From Microcaldota archaeon (GTDB lineage: Archaea > Micrarchaeota > Micrarchaeia > Norongarragalinales > UBA8480), in assembly GCA_023247085.1 (NCBI GenBank), contig JAHFHC010000002.1:35683-99682 (forward strand): a DNA stretch of 64,000 nucleotides. The letters run 5' to 3'. This document shows positions 19,564 through 28,100 of this stretch, in pieces. The position numbers were made by a program, and so were the translations under genes. The notes beneath the pieces were generated by a model. The model had not been told where the DNA came from and made no database searches. It saw only the letters and a program-made list of their open reading frames with translations. Positions within the stretch are counted from its first letter, which is position 1. Each line of letters starts with the position of its first letter.

Positions 19564-20871
19564 TTAAACTTTTTCAACTCCGCCGCCCCAAATTGCTGGT
19601 GGCACGTGCGGTTGCTTTATCACTAGCCGTTTAACAATATGCCTAATGGCTTTGCGTGCGGTTTCTGCTTCTTCATGATGAACTGCTACAAATAGTTTTT
19701 TATCTTCTTCAGGCGTTTCGGGCAAGTAAGTTCTTTCAACTACTTTGCCGCCATCCACAACGCGATACTTTATTTTCTTTTCAAACGAACTAGTTACGTC
19801 AACGTAAAATCTATGTTCTTTTAACCCAGATCTACGCAATGCCCTTATAATTTTCAAGCGCATTAATGCAAGTTGTGCAGGATTTCTAACTCGGGATTTC
19901 AATTGTGTGAAATTCGCTGCAAAAACCGGAACATAACTGCTGTGCACGTTGTGTTGTTTGAACAGTGGTTCGGCTTCAGGGATATCGCTTTCGCGTAATT
20001 TTTTTTCTGCGACATGTTCAATTTCATGTGTTAAATCTCTAACTGTGACGACTTTTTGGTCAATTGCTTTTTGCAAAGCTCTACGTAACAAGTGGCGTGT
20101 TAGCATCAAAAACGGTTGGCCGTAGAGTTCAGACCAAAATAAGTTTCGATAATCCGAAAATTTGCGAACCGCAGCTTCACCTTCTCTTGTAACACATAAT
20201 TTTCCTTTATGTAGCCGCAAATTTTCGATGACTTCTTCAACGTTTCTACCAACGCCAGCTTGTACGTGGGAATACGCGCCGATTTTAAAAGCGTCGCGCT
20301 GAAGGTAATCCATTCTATCGGCATATTCTGTAATTATTTCGCCCAACCCTTTGCCGCGCATTAATCCAAGCACTTTTTCAAAGTCGAGCCCATGTTTTTT
20401 AAGTAAAGCTGGAACTCCGTTTTCCCTGAGTTTTTTCTCACCAAGTTGCTCGTGATCCATTCCAGTCGATTTCTTTACAATTGGTTCAGAACCATGTGAA
20501 AACGCCGAGTGCCCAACGTCGTGAAGTAAAGCAGCTACGCGCAATTGTTGAATTTGCTTTTGAGATAAGCGTAGCCTTTGCCCTATTCTTCCAGCTAAGT
20601 GCATTGCGCCTATTGCATGCTGAAGCCGATCATGCGAAGCACTAGTATAATACCCTGACAAATCAGCTTCCATTTGATGTACAAATTGCAATCTAGCCAC
20701 GCTTGGCACGCCTAATAGCGATTGCTCTACTTTTGTAAGTGTTATCGAGCCATGAATGGCATCATGAAGCGTGTTATCTTCATCGTCAATTAACTCGTGG
20801 CCAATTACAGCTAAGCCTTCTCTTCGCCATAAATCATTTGGCTCTTTTTTTCTGCGCTTGTTTTCAGCCAT
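19564..20871 (-). CDS. HD-domain phosphohydrolase (dNTPase/SAMHD1-like)
   Basis: The protein has 435 residues. HD metal ligands are visible in order: HDRLQHAIGAMHLA, LLHDVGHSAFSHGSEPI and EYADRMDYLQRDAF. This ligand spacing belongs to the dGTPase/SAMHD1-like branch of HD proteins, so dNTP hydrolysis is plausible. The C-terminal third is helical and carries no recognisable additional domain. It is oriented against the ribosomal genes on both sides, splitting rpl11 from rpl1. Confidence 0.88.
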   Translation of the reverse strand: MAENKRRKKEPNDLWRREGLAVIGHELIDDEDNTLHDAIHGSITLTKVEQSLLGVPSVARLQFVHQMEADLSGYYTSASHDRLQHAIGAMHLAGRIGQRLRLSQKQIQQLRVAALLHDVGHSAFSHGSEPIVKKSTGMDHEQLGEKKLRENGVPALLKKHGLDFEKVLGLMRGKGLGEIITEYADRMDYLQRDAFKIGAYSHVQAGVGRNVEEVIENLRLHKGKLCVTREGEAAVRKFSDYRNLFWSELYGQPFLMLTRHLLRRALQKAIDQKVVTVRDLTHEIEHVAEKKLRESDIPEAEPLFKQHNVHSSYVPVFAANFTQLKSRVRNPAQLALMRLKIIRALRRSGLKEHRFYVDVTSSFEKKIKYRVVDGGKVVERTYLPETPEEDKKLFVAVHHEEAETARKAIRHIVKRLVIKQPHVPPAIWGGGVEKV

Positions 20872-21012
20872 GTAGATAGCTACGGCGAAAGCGTTTTAAA
20901 GCCGTTCACTTCTTTTTAATGTTAACTGAGTTGCTTCGCCCGAAGTGACTTTTCTAACAATCGACTATTTTGCTTCGGTGAAATAGAAGGGTTTCAAAAA
21001 AGCGTAATTTAT

Positions 21013-21645
21013 ATGGACAAAGGTAAATTGTCAAAAGCTATTCAAACTGCTCTAGAAAAAGGCAAAGGTAAATGTAAGTTTGCCCAAAGCGTAGAAATCG
21101 CGGTTAATTTTCACGATATTGACTTCAACAAGCCAGAAAATCGTCTTAACTTAGACGTTGTACTTCCTTATGTTCCAAAACAACAAAAAATCGCAATTTT
21201 TGCAGACGGCCAACTAGCACTTGACGCTAGGACAACGTGCGATAAAACCATTTCGCCAGCTGAAATTGAACAGTACACAAAAGACAAAAAATTACAAAAA
21301 GAACTACTTCAATACTCGCTAATTTCGTCAACTGCGTTAATGCCTGTTGTTGGAAAAGCACTTGGTCAATTACTAGGTGCACGTGGAAAACTACCGCGGC
21401 CAGTTATGCCTGGAACCAGCTTAAAGGATTTAGTTGACCGAGTAAAGCGCAGCATTTCAGTTAAAACAAAAGGCAAATACTTACCAACTGTACATGCGCT
21501 AATTGGAACCGAGTCAATGTCCAGTGACCAACTACTTGAAAACTTACAAACTATACTTGAAGCAATTGAAAAGAAAATCCCCGAACACCAAATCTCTTCA
21601 ATATTTATAAAAACCACAATGGGGCCAGCTGTAAAGGTGGCTTAG
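21013..21645 (+). CDS. rpl1: Ribosomal protein uL1
   Basis: This 210-residue protein of the L1 stalk often doubles as translational repressor of its own operon in archaea. The family pattern is seen in FNKPENRLNLDVVLP-type sequence near residue 35, LGKALGQLLGARGKLPRPVMP, and the C-terminal SSIFIKTTMGPAVKVA. It begins the rpl1-rpl10-rpl12 unit with a 5-base gap to rpl10. I did not identify a convincing L1-binding copy in the leader. Confidence 0.96.
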   Translation: MDKGKLSKAIQTALEKGKGKCKFAQSVEIAVNFHDIDFNKPENRLNLDVVLPYVPKQQKIAIFADGQLALDARTTCDKTISPAEIEQYTKDKKLQKELLQYSLISSTALMPVVGKALGQLLGARGKLPRPVMPGTSLKDLVDRVKRSISVKTKGKYLPTVHALIGTESMSSDQLLENLQTILEAIEKKIPEHQISSIFIKTTMGPAVKVA

Positions 21646-21650
21646 TAAAC

Positions 21651-22478
21651 ATGATTTCCAAACCACAAAAACTTGAAACTGTAAAAAACGTTGGGAAAAA
21701 ACTCTCCCAGTACAAAGTAGTAGCAGTAGCAAGCATCAGTGGGTTAAAATCAAGACAATTTAACGCGATTAAAAAGAAACTCCGCGGCCAAGCAGAACTC
21801 ATAGTAGCACGAAAAACACTACTGCAAAAAGCAATTGATAACAGCAAGCCAGAAGTCAAGGGACTAGAAGCACACATGACTGGCGCTGAAATACTAGTTT
21901 TATCCAATCTCGATGCGTTTAAGTTATACAAATTATTCAAACAAAACAAAACTAAAACAGCTGCTAAAGCAGGTGCAATTGCACCAGCTGACATAGTTAT
22001 CCCGGCAGGTGAAACTAACCTTGCGCCGGGTCCAGTGCTCACTGAATTAAAACAAGCGAAACTAGACGCAAAAATCCAAGGGCCAAAAATCGTAATTACA
22101 AAAGATGCAGTTGTAGCAAAAGCGGGTCAGCCAATTTCGCCACAAGTAGCATCAGTACTATCCAAGCTAGGTATTGAGCCACTAGAAGTTGGAATTGAGC
22201 TCCAAGCTGCCTTTGAAGAAGGTACAATTTACCCGGGTGCAATTCTAAACGTTGACGACGAACAAATCCTAGCACAAATCGTGAGTTGCCACCAAAAGGC
22301 GGTTAACCTTGCTGTTAATGCAGAGATCTTCAACAGTGTTTCAATGGAATTATTGTTAATGAAAGCTTCCCGCGAGTCTAAAGCAATCAGTGGGCTCTTC
22401 AAGCCAAATGTTGGTGAAGAACAAAAAGCAGTTCAAACTGAAACTCCAGCAGAAGCACAATCTCCGCCAGTAGCATAG
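21651..22478 (+). CDS. rpl10: Ribosomal protein uL10 (stalk P0)
   Basis: This 275-residue protein is the archaeal long form that carries the stalk P1 dimers. It begins [29 protein letters not shown] and contains [20 protein letters not shown], the conserved GTPase-centre segment. The C-terminus is shorter and less charged than in many archaea (ending AEAQSPPVA), lacking the usual acidic GLxSLF tail that rpl12 has. Confidence 0.96.
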   Translation: MISKPQKLETVKNVGKKLSQYKVVAVASISGLKSRQFNAIKKKLRGQAELIVARKTLLQKAIDNSKPEVKGLEAHMTGAEILVLSNLDAFKLYKLFKQNKTKTAAKAGAIAPADIVIPAGETNLAPGPVLTELKQAKLDAKIQGPKIVITKDAVVAKAGQPISPQVASVLSKLGIEPLEVGIELQAAFEEGTIYPGAILNVDDEQILAQIVSCHQKAVNLAVNAEIFNSVSMELLLMKASRESKAISGLFKPNVGEEQKAVQTETPAEAQSPPVA

Positions 22479-22579
22479 CGCAGTCGGAATTCTTAATTTT
22501 TCTTTTAATTTTCAAAAAAATAACAACAAACAAAAAAGAGCTTGTAAAACAATCAAAAATAATAAACGGTGAATCAAAA

Positions 22580-22876
22580 ATGGAATATACTTACGCAGCA
22601 ATGTTGCTTCACGCAACTAAACAACCAATCAATGCAGAAAACTTGAAAAAAGTGCTAACCGCAGCAGGCGCAACAGCGGATGAGCTAAAGATCAAGGCAC
22701 TTGTAACTGCATTAGAGGGAGTTAATATTGAAGAAGCAATTGCAAAAGCAGCAGTAGTTGCCGCTCCAGCAGCAGGCGCAGCGCCCGCAGCAGCAAAAGC
22801 TGAAGTGAAAGACGAAAAAACTGAAGAAAAGAAGGAAGAAGAAGCCGCAGCCGGACTAGCAAGCCTATTCGGCTAA
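22580..22876 (+). CDS. rpl12: Ribosomal protein P1 (archaeal L12)
   Basis: Acidic stalk protein, 98 residues. The N-terminal dimerisation domain is [20 protein letters not shown]; an alanine-rich hinge ([18 protein letters not shown]) and a charged segment follow. The tail AAGLASLFG is the factor-recruiting GLxSLFG element. It lies 101 bases after rpl10, leaving room for its own promoter. A long T-rich stretch follows. Confidence 0.97.
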   Translation: MEYTYAAMLLHATKQPINAENLKKVLTAAGATADELKIKALVTALEGVNIEEAIAKAAVVAAPAAGAAPAAAKAEVKDEKTEEKKEEEAAAGLASLFG

Positions 22877-22879
22877 AAA

Positions 22880-22959
22880 GCCTTTTTTCTTTCCTTTTAT
22901 TTTCTTTTTTTATTTTAATTTTTTTTATTGATTTTTTTCTATTTATTTTTCTTTTAATT
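22880..22959 (+). terminator. T-rich terminator after the stalk operon
   Basis: About 80 bases made almost only of T with scattered C and A follow the rpl12 stop codon, with several runs of 5-8 T. Oligo-T tracts are the established archaeal termination signal, and several in series suit a highly expressed ribosomal operon. There is no stable hairpin in the tract. Confidence 0.75.
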
Positions 22960-23058
22960 CAGTAGCCTTGGCACTAGCGATACATAAAATAAAACTAAAA
23001 AAAGAAGTCGAACCCGTCCGGTTGTTTTGGGGGCTCGAGTGGGTAAGAAGTGCAAAAT

Positions 23059-23475
23059 TTATCCAGCTGGTTTGGTTTCTGGAGCTGGCATTAGCTTAGC
23101 ACGTGGCACGTTAATAGGTGCGCTTACGTTAATTCCAAATGCAAGTAGAGTTCCAATTGCTGAACAAGTGTAAGTCATTGCAGTTAGCAAGTCGCTAGCC
23201 ATGTTCTCTGGAAGTTGGCCGGTTTTCTCCCACTGTTCTTTTGCGTTTTTAGCGTCTTTTTCGCTTTCTTCAAATACAATCTCGCCTTCAATTACCATCT
23301 TAGCAACATCTGGCTTGTATGTGACTTCATAAGTATAAGTTACTAACAGCTTAGTTTTATCGAATTTTAATGAGCCGACTCGAATGTTAACTACGGACCC
23401 ACTGTGAGCCATGTCTTTCATTCGTTCTGCGCTGATTTTTTTTACTGTTCCGCCGGTAATCATTTGAAACAACAC
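23059..23475 (-). CDS. Conserved hypothetical protein, faint SecB-like pattern
   Basis: This 138-residue protein is predicted beta-rich (NIRVGSLKFDKTKLLVTYTYEVTY), followed by a charged helix and then MTYTCSAIGTLLAFGINV and PINVPRAKLMP. The strand order with a C-terminal helix and Pro-rich end faintly recalls SecB-like chaperones. I would not assign that without a profile search. The ATG at 23463 (MITGG) is an equally good start. Confidence 0.6.
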   Translation of the reverse strand: MLFQMITGGTVKKISAERMKDMAHSGSVVNIRVGSLKFDKTKLLVTYTYEVTYKPDVAKMVIEGEIVFEESEKDAKNAKEQWEKTGQLPENMASDLLTAMTYTCSAIGTLLAFGINVSAPINVPRAKLMPAPETKPAG

Positions 23476-23569
23476 CTCTAGTTAATACGTCTAAATAGTA
23501 CTATTGCCGATAAAGGGCTATTAGTATACAATTATAGAAATTAAACTGCTTTTAAAACCGCCGGTTTTT

Positions 23570-24259
23570 TCAAAAGTCAAGCGTTTGGCCAATTTGAAGC
23601 ACTTTAACTTCAGCGCGGCCGTTGCCTTGGCTCCGTTTGGCAAAATCGTGTGAATCAACCATTATTTTTTCAAATGTGTTAAAGTGCATTGGCACAACGA
23701 ACCTAGCTTTAATACGTTTAATCGCACTAAGCGCCCCATATATGTCCATTGTGTAAGTGCCGCCAATTGGAATCAAAGCAACGTCTACGTTGATTTGACC
23801 CATTTCAAAAAAGTCATATGTGTCTCCAGCAAAGTAGACACTCTTACCGTTTTTTTCAACAATATATCCAACTGGGTTAATGCTCTGCGGGTGGCGCGCT
23901 GGAGTAACTGAAACATTAAGCCCATGAAGCGTAAATTCATCTCCAGTTTGCACTGCCATTTTTTGCCTGGGCGAAACATCAGTTAACAATGCGAGAGTTT
24001 GATCTGGAGCAACAACAGTTGCAAATGTCTTTTGACTAATGCGCGTAACATCATAAGGGTCACAGTGGTCAAAATGCTCGTGGCTGATCATAATAGCATC
24101 TGCTTTTCTAATAGAGTCAACGTTCTGTATCCCCGGACTTACAAGCCGTTGCATTTGCCTGGGCTTTTGGTCAAACCAAGGGTCAAAGTAGATGATGCTT
24201 CCGCCAAGGTTAACTTCAAAACTCGCGTGCCCGAGCCAAGTGACGCTTGCCATAAACAA
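23570..24259 (-). CDS. Metal-dependent hydrolase, UPF0173-like metallo-beta-lactamase fold
   Basis: The protein has 229 residues. It starts VTWLGHASFEVNLGG and has the metal-binding motif MISHEHFDHCDPYD, then AGDTYDFFEMG and PMHFNTF. This succession matches the UPF0173/UlaG-like branch of metallo-beta-lactamase proteins. The ATG at 24253 (MASVTW) may be the true start. Substrate unknown. Confidence 0.88.
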   Translation of the reverse strand: MFMASVTWLGHASFEVNLGGSIIYFDPWFDQKPRQMQRLVSPGIQNVDSIRKADAIMISHEHFDHCDPYDVTRISQKTFATVVAPDQTLALLTDVSPRQKMAVQTGDEFTLHGLNVSVTPARHPQSINPVGYIVEKNGKSVYFAGDTYDFFEMGQINVDVALIPIGGTYTMDIYGALSAIKRIKARFVVPMHFNTFEKIMVDSHDFAKRSQGNGRAEVKVLQIGQTLDF

Positions 24260-24424
24260 AACAAGGGGGGCAAATACTATTAAAACCTACTTGACTCAAC
24301 GATATGTGGCATAGTCAGTGAAGCATAACTTCCGGAATTCATATTGTGCTCCATTTTTGCGCCTATCCTATTATCCTATTAAAAACTCAAAATACTTAAA
24401 ATATAAAATTGGTGAAATTTACAA

Positions 24425-25582
24425 ATGTTAGATAGACAACCAGTAGACAATTCAAGCAGCGAAACAACAACCCAACCAATTGACAAGTCGAATAACAAGC
24501 CAAATATTCCAATTGCCTTCATAGCTTTCTTAATTATTGCAATAGCGTTCATTTTGTTCAATGTTTACAGCTTTTTAACGCCAGTGAGTCCAATCGCAGG
24601 CGCAACAAATGCGGTTGTTGCAAAACCAATTTTACTTAGCGCCCAGAATTGCGTTAACTGCTTTCCACTTGACCAAGCTGCAACTCAAATCTTTCAAAAC
24701 TTCGACCGCGTTTCTTACGCAGATAGCCACGGAAAAGATTTAGTTACTAAGTATTCGATTGCTAAACTTCCAGCGTTAATAATTTTCGACCCTTTAGCTC
24801 AATCTAATCCGCAATTAGCACAATTACTTGTCAAAAAAGGTGACGCGTTTGTCTTGGAAGCACCATCGGCTCCTTTTTACGACATTGCCTCTCAGTCAAT
24901 AAAAGGAATCGTAACGCTAACTTCAATCACACCACTTAACTGCAGTAAGTGTACGGCTCCTTCGAATCTTGCTGACGAGTTTAAACAAAACAAAGTCAGC
25001 CTCGTATCTCAGTCGTTCATTGAGGGAAGCGAAAAAGCAAATGAGTTAATAGCTAAATACAATCTGTCTTTCTTACCTGCATTTATTTTAACGCATGATT
25101 TGCTTGAATACCCGACATTTAAACGATCATGGAACACAATGGGTTCAATTGAGCCAGATGGGACACTAGTTATGCGCCTTCCACTTCCGCCGTACAAAAA
25201 CATCTCAACACAAAACATCGAAGGACTCGTAAGTGTAACTTACTTAAGCGACACAAGTTGTACGGCATGTTACAATGTTTCTGTTCACCGGGCTGTTTTG
25301 AAAGGATTAAATGTACATATAGAAAACGAGACTTTTGTTGACGTGAGCTCACCTGAAGGCACCGCGATTTTAGCTAAGTATAATGTAACTGCTGTACCAA
25401 CTATATTGTTATCAAAAGAAGCGAACGTCTACTTTTCCATTAAACAAGTGTGGGCAACAGTTGGCTCAACAGAATCAGATGGCGTTTTTGTATTTCGTAA
25501 TTTAGCTAAAACTCCTGGCTTAGTTTATAAGAATTTGACTACTGGCCAGATTTTAAATTCAACTTCGCCAAGTGCAACTTAA
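24425..25582 (+). CDS. Membrane-anchored protein with three tandem thioredoxin-like domains
   Basis: The protein has 385 residues. One N-terminal membrane helix (IPIAFIAFLIIAIAFILFNVY, about 32-52) is followed by three repeated units of about 100 residues. Each has a Cys-x-x-Cys near its start (CVNC, CSKC, CTAC) and a cis-Pro-type segment after a 'KY(S/N)' helix (KLPALIIF, FLPAFILT, AVPTILLS). All units probably face outward. A role in extracytoplasmic disulfide chemistry is inferred. Its 3' end overlaps the convergent adk gene by 44 bases. Confidence 0.8.
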   Translation: MLDRQPVDNSSSETTTQPIDKSNNKPNIPIAFIAFLIIAIAFILFNVYSFLTPVSPIAGATNAVVAKPILLSAQNCVNCFPLDQAATQIFQNFDRVSYADSHGKDLVTKYSIAKLPALIIFDPLAQSNPQLAQLLVKKGDAFVLEAPSAPFYDIASQSIKGIVTLTSITPLNCSKCTAPSNLADEFKQNKVSLVSQSFIEGSEKANELIAKYNLSFLPAFILTHDLLEYPTFKRSWNTMGSIEPDGTLVMRLPLPPYKNISTQNIEGLVSVTYLSDTSCTACYNVSVHRAVLKGLNVHIENETFVDVSSPEGTAILAKYNVTAVPTILLSKEANVYFSIKQVWATVGSTESDGVFVFRNLAKTPGLVYKNLTTGQILNSTSPSAT

Positions 25583-26183
25583 CGTATTCAATTGCGTTTT
25601 CTCTTCGAGAATCAACTTCGAGCATTGGACAAAGTTGCTTGTAATGCTTTAGCAATGGCTTAGTTTTTTCTTCGTATATAGCTATTCGCCTAGCTATAGT
25701 TGTAGCTTCGTCTTCTTTTCTGTGAACTAATTCGCCCCCGCACACGTCACATGTTCCTGTTTTACGCGGTGGAGAGTACTTCGTGTTAAAAATAGCGTGA
25801 CACTTTGAACAAATAACGCGATTAATAATCCGATCAACAATAGTTGGTTCATCTGCAAACAAGTTTATAACTAAGTCAATTTTCTTATTGCGTTTTGCCA
25901 GTAAATCTTCCAAATCCCCCGCTTGTTTCAAGTTACGAGGATACCCGTCTAATATGACGTCGTCGTTTATTTCCTTTGCAACTAAGGCTAGAGTCTCTTC
26001 ATCACTCATTAGTTTACCTGCATCTAAGTCTTCTTTAATTTTTTTTCCAAGTGGAGTGCCAGCTGCAATTTCGCGCCTAAACAAGTCACCAGTAGAAATT
26101 TGCCTAGCTACTTTTTGAGTTTGTAACGCTTGTGCTAACGTGCCCTTTCCCGAACCAGGCGCACCAAGCAAAACCAAAATCAT
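25539..26183 (-). CDS. adk: Adenylate kinase, zinc-lid form
   Basis: Interconverts AMP + ATP and 2 ADP; 214 residues. P-loop GAPGSGKGT, AMP-binding STGDLFRREI and DGYPRN are intact. The lid carries four cysteines (CSKC ... CDVC), the structural zinc site of long bacterial-type kinases. This is not the short archaeal AdkA type found in methanogens. It is encoded convergently with the thioredoxin-like gene, with overlapping ends. Confidence 0.95.
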   Translation of the reverse strand: MILVLLGAPGSGKGTLAQALQTQKVARQISTGDLFRREIAAGTPLGKKIKEDLDAGKLMSDEETLALVAKEINDDVILDGYPRNLKQAGDLEDLLAKRNKKIDLVINLFADEPTIVDRIINRVICSKCHAIFNTKYSPPRKTGTCDVCGGELVHRKEDEATTIARRIAIYEEKTKPLLKHYKQLCPMLEVDSRRENAIEYVKLHLAKLNLKSGQ

Positions 26184-26253
26184 TTGTAAACCCTACACCT
26201 TTTTATTAACGAAAAAGCGGGCTCGGTGGGATTCGAACCCACGACCCTCTGGT

Positions 26254-26276
26254 TTCTTCCCTCTAGAGAATAGAGT
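26254..26276 (-). other. Anticodon-loop intron (37/38) of tRNA-Lys
   Basis: A short 23-nt intron follows A37 of the CTTTTA loop half. It contains CTCT/AGAG self-complementarity, enough to help form a bulge-helix-bulge with the exon ends. This is the canonical archaeal position. Confidence 0.82.
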
Positions 26277-26298
26277 TAAAAGCCAGATGCTCTAGCCA

Positions 26299-26354
26299 TT
26301 TCAGGAACAAAGAAAAACACGGTTGCGATAATCGCTATCATGCTTCTTTATTCT
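26299..26354 (-). other. D-loop intron of tRNA-Lys
   Basis: These 56 nt interrupt the D-loop (AGCT / TGGCTA). The intron contains AAAGAA near its 5' side, TTTTTCTTT near its 3' side and an inner GCGAT/ATCGC hairpin. It lacks the exact double-hairpin design of the other large introns, though it reuses the same purine/pyrimidine words. Junctions were placed by restoring a standard D-loop and may be off by 1-2 nt. Confidence 0.8.
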
Positions 26355-26539
26355 AGCTGAGCTACAAGCCCACGTTAGTTTTTCGGACTGAATCAAAATA
26401 TAAACTTGCACTTCGCCCACTCATACTTAATAATCTTGGCGAAATGTAAGGCTATAACAAAGCAGCATTAATTCGGGTGCTTAACTGCTTTGTTTTCTGC
26501 TTTGTTATATAAACCTGCGTGGTTTTGTATTTGGGTAAT

Positions 26540-26923
26540 ATGCCAATTGCAGTTGTGTTAGATACGAATTTCCTCTTATTGCCTTTTCAGCGTAAGCTAG
26601 ATCTAGAAGGGGAAGTTGAACGATTATTAGAAACCCCGCACTTCTACGTGGTACTTGGCCAGTGCCTTGACGAATTACGCGAAATGGGGTCAAAACAACG
26701 CAAATTCTCTCCAGCCAGCAGAGCAGCTTTAGCCTTAATAGCAAATAAAAAATTTGTAGTTGAACGCGGCTTTCCGGGTCCGCCAGACGATGCAATCCTA
26801 AAATATTGCATTGCAAAAAATGCAATTATGTGCACTGCGGACGCTGCATTGCGCGCCAAGGCTAAAAAAGCGCGAGTTAAGACGATTTATTTACGAGGCA
26901 AAAGCCATTTAGCACTAGCTTAG
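26540..26923 (+). CDS. PIN-domain nuclease, Fcf1/VapC9-like
   Basis: This 127-residue protein starts IAVVLDTNFLLLPFQ, where the Asp is the first PIN acidic residue. Others are in LGQCLDELREMG, PPDDAILKYC and CTADAALRAKAKK, giving the four-acid PIN centre. Single-domain PIN proteins of this type sit upstream of rpo7 in many archaea, so it is more likely an RNA-processing factor than a toxin. ATG 26540 is preferred to the TTG-type start further up. Confidence 0.85.
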   Translation: MPIAVVLDTNFLLLPFQRKLDLEGEVERLLETPHFYVVLGQCLDELREMGSKQRKFSPASRAALALIANKKFVVERGFPGPPDDAILKYCIAKNAIMCTADAALRAKAKKARVKTIYLRGKSHLALA

Positions 26924-26963
26924 CGTTTTTAAAAGATAACTCTATTATGTTTAAGGCGTTGTT

Positions 26964-27251
26964 ATGCCTCTATCAAAGTCACACGAAAATCACTTAGTTG
27001 TATTGGAAGCTGCCGGGGTTCCAAATCATGAGTTATTTAGACCTTATCCAAGAGTAACTGCTGCTTTACACGCATCAGTAACCGTTGATAGCGCTGCGCC
27101 TATTGCTGGCTTTGCTCATCAAATTGGCAGAAGAATAGGTGATATGCCTACAGCAAAACGCGATAAGTTATTAGCTTCAATTGAACGCCGTGCGCTTATA
27201 CGTCGCAAAGATACAACTCTTTACGATTTATTAGAGAAAGTTAGCGCTTAG
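26964..27251 (+). CDS. Small hypothetical protein
   Basis: This 95-residue protein is predicted mainly helical, with an Arg/Lys-rich second half (RDKLLASIERRALIRRKDTTLYDLL). I do not recognise a family. It lies between the PIN gene and rpo7 in an otherwise conserved archaeal gene order and is preceded by AAGGCG and a reasonable ATG. Confidence 0.55.
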   Translation: MPLSKSHENHLVVLEAAGVPNHELFRPYPRVTAALHASVTVDSAAPIAGFAHQIGRRIGDMPTAKRDKLLASIERRALIRRKDTTLYDLLEKVSA

Positions 27252-27336
27252 TCATTTTATTTGGTTTTTTATGTATCAAAGCGTTTTTTAATAAGGACTC
27301 TCCTATTTTTTTACTTATTTTAAGAGGTTTACATGT

Positions 27337-27852
27337 ATGTATCGATTAGTAACTTTCAAAGAAGTAGTTAGAATCCCGCCAAACCATTTTGGAAAAAAAG
27401 TGTCAAAAGGCGCCCTAGATTTGCTTAGAGAGCAATACGAGCGAACAGTTTCCAAACAACATGGCATTGTAATTAGCTTGCACGATGCAAGAATAAAGTC
27501 AACTGGCAAAGTGATTCACGGCGATGGAGCTGTATTTTGCGACGTTGAATTTGATGCATTAGTTTTTACTCCAGTTGCAAACGAAGTTGTTGAAGGTCGG
27601 GTATCTGAAATAGTCGAATTTGGTGCATTTGTGCGGCTTGGACCAATCGATGGCTTAGTGCACGTTTCACAAATAGCAAACGATTACTTTTCATACGATA
27701 AAAGAGTAGATGCCCTCGTTGGCAAAAATTCAAAGAAATCCCTTAAAAAAGGAGAATTAGTTCGCGGTAAAATTGCAACAATCAGTTTGAAAGACACGAT
27801 TCCCAACAGTAAAATCGCTTTGACGATGCGCACTGAAGGGCTAAATAAGTGA
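27337..27852 (+). CDS. rpoE1: RNA polymerase subunit Rpo7 (E')
   Basis: This 171-residue protein is the large half of the archaeal RNA polymerase stalk (RPB7 homolog). The N-terminal tip domain starts MYRLVTFKEVVRIPP; the S1 RNA-binding domain has VVEGRVSEIVEFGAFVRLGP and DGLVHVSQI. GAGG precedes the start. It is followed 7 bases later by spt4, the usual archaeal order. Confidence 0.96.
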   Translation: MYRLVTFKEVVRIPPNHFGKKVSKGALDLLREQYERTVSKQHGIVISLHDARIKSTGKVIHGDGAVFCDVEFDALVFTPVANEVVEGRVSEIVEFGAFVRLGPIDGLVHVSQIANDYFSYDKRVDALVGKNSKKSLKKGELVRGKIATISLKDTIPNSKIALTMRTEGLNK

Positions 27853-27859
27853 TGTAGAA

Positions 27860-28048
27860 ATGATGGAAAAAGCATGTAAACAATGTAGGCTAATAGTCGA
27901 AGGACCAATTTGTCCACTGTGTAGTTCAGGTGATCACTTAACCAAAACTTGGGAGGGTCACATTTTCATCGTGAATCCAGAAGGTTCAGAAGTAGCAACT
28001 GCGATTGGCGCCAAAACACCAGGCAGATACGCGCTTAAAATAAAATAA
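27860..28048 (+). CDS. spt4: Transcription elongation factor Spt4 (RpoE'')
   Basis: This 62-residue zinc protein partners with Spt5. The zinc ligands are CKQC and CPLC, followed by KTWEGHIFIVNPEGSEVA and a C-terminal GRYALKIK strand, all typical of archaeal Spt4. The second codon is also ATG, so the start is uncertain by one residue. Confidence 0.95.
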   Translation: MMEKACKQCRLIVEGPICPLCSSGDHLTKTWEGHIFIVNPEGSEVATAIGAKTPGRYALKIK

Positions 28049-28100
28049 ATAGAAATAATACAAATACTAAAAAATTTAAAAGAAGTGAGTGTCGAAAATC

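Larger units (their letters stand above)
26218..26371 (-). tRNA. tRNA-Lys(UUU) with two introns
   Basis: The minus strand folds into a tRNA with acceptor GGGCTTG/CGAGCCC, discriminator G, D-stem GCTC/GAGC, anticodon stem TCTGG/CCAGA, loop CTTTTAA (anticodon TTT) and T-stem GTGGG/CCCAC with TTCGAAT. Two insertions must be removed: 56 nt in the D-loop and 23 nt at the canonical 37/38 site, leaving 75 nt. CCA is not encoded. Its 17-nt 5' exon is identical to that of the tRNA-Arg at 57.3 kb. Confidence 0.9.

Noticed and set aside
22960-23058. GC-richer stretch with CGAACCCG and GGGGGCTCGAG after the T-rich terminator
   Set aside because: It suggests a tRNA fragment at first sight but no acceptor or anticodon arm can be formed; no feature called.
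26299-26354. Box C/D guide RNA inside the tRNA-Lys D-loop intron
   Set aside because: ATGATAG and CTGA resemble boxes C and D only partly and no convincing second pair is present.
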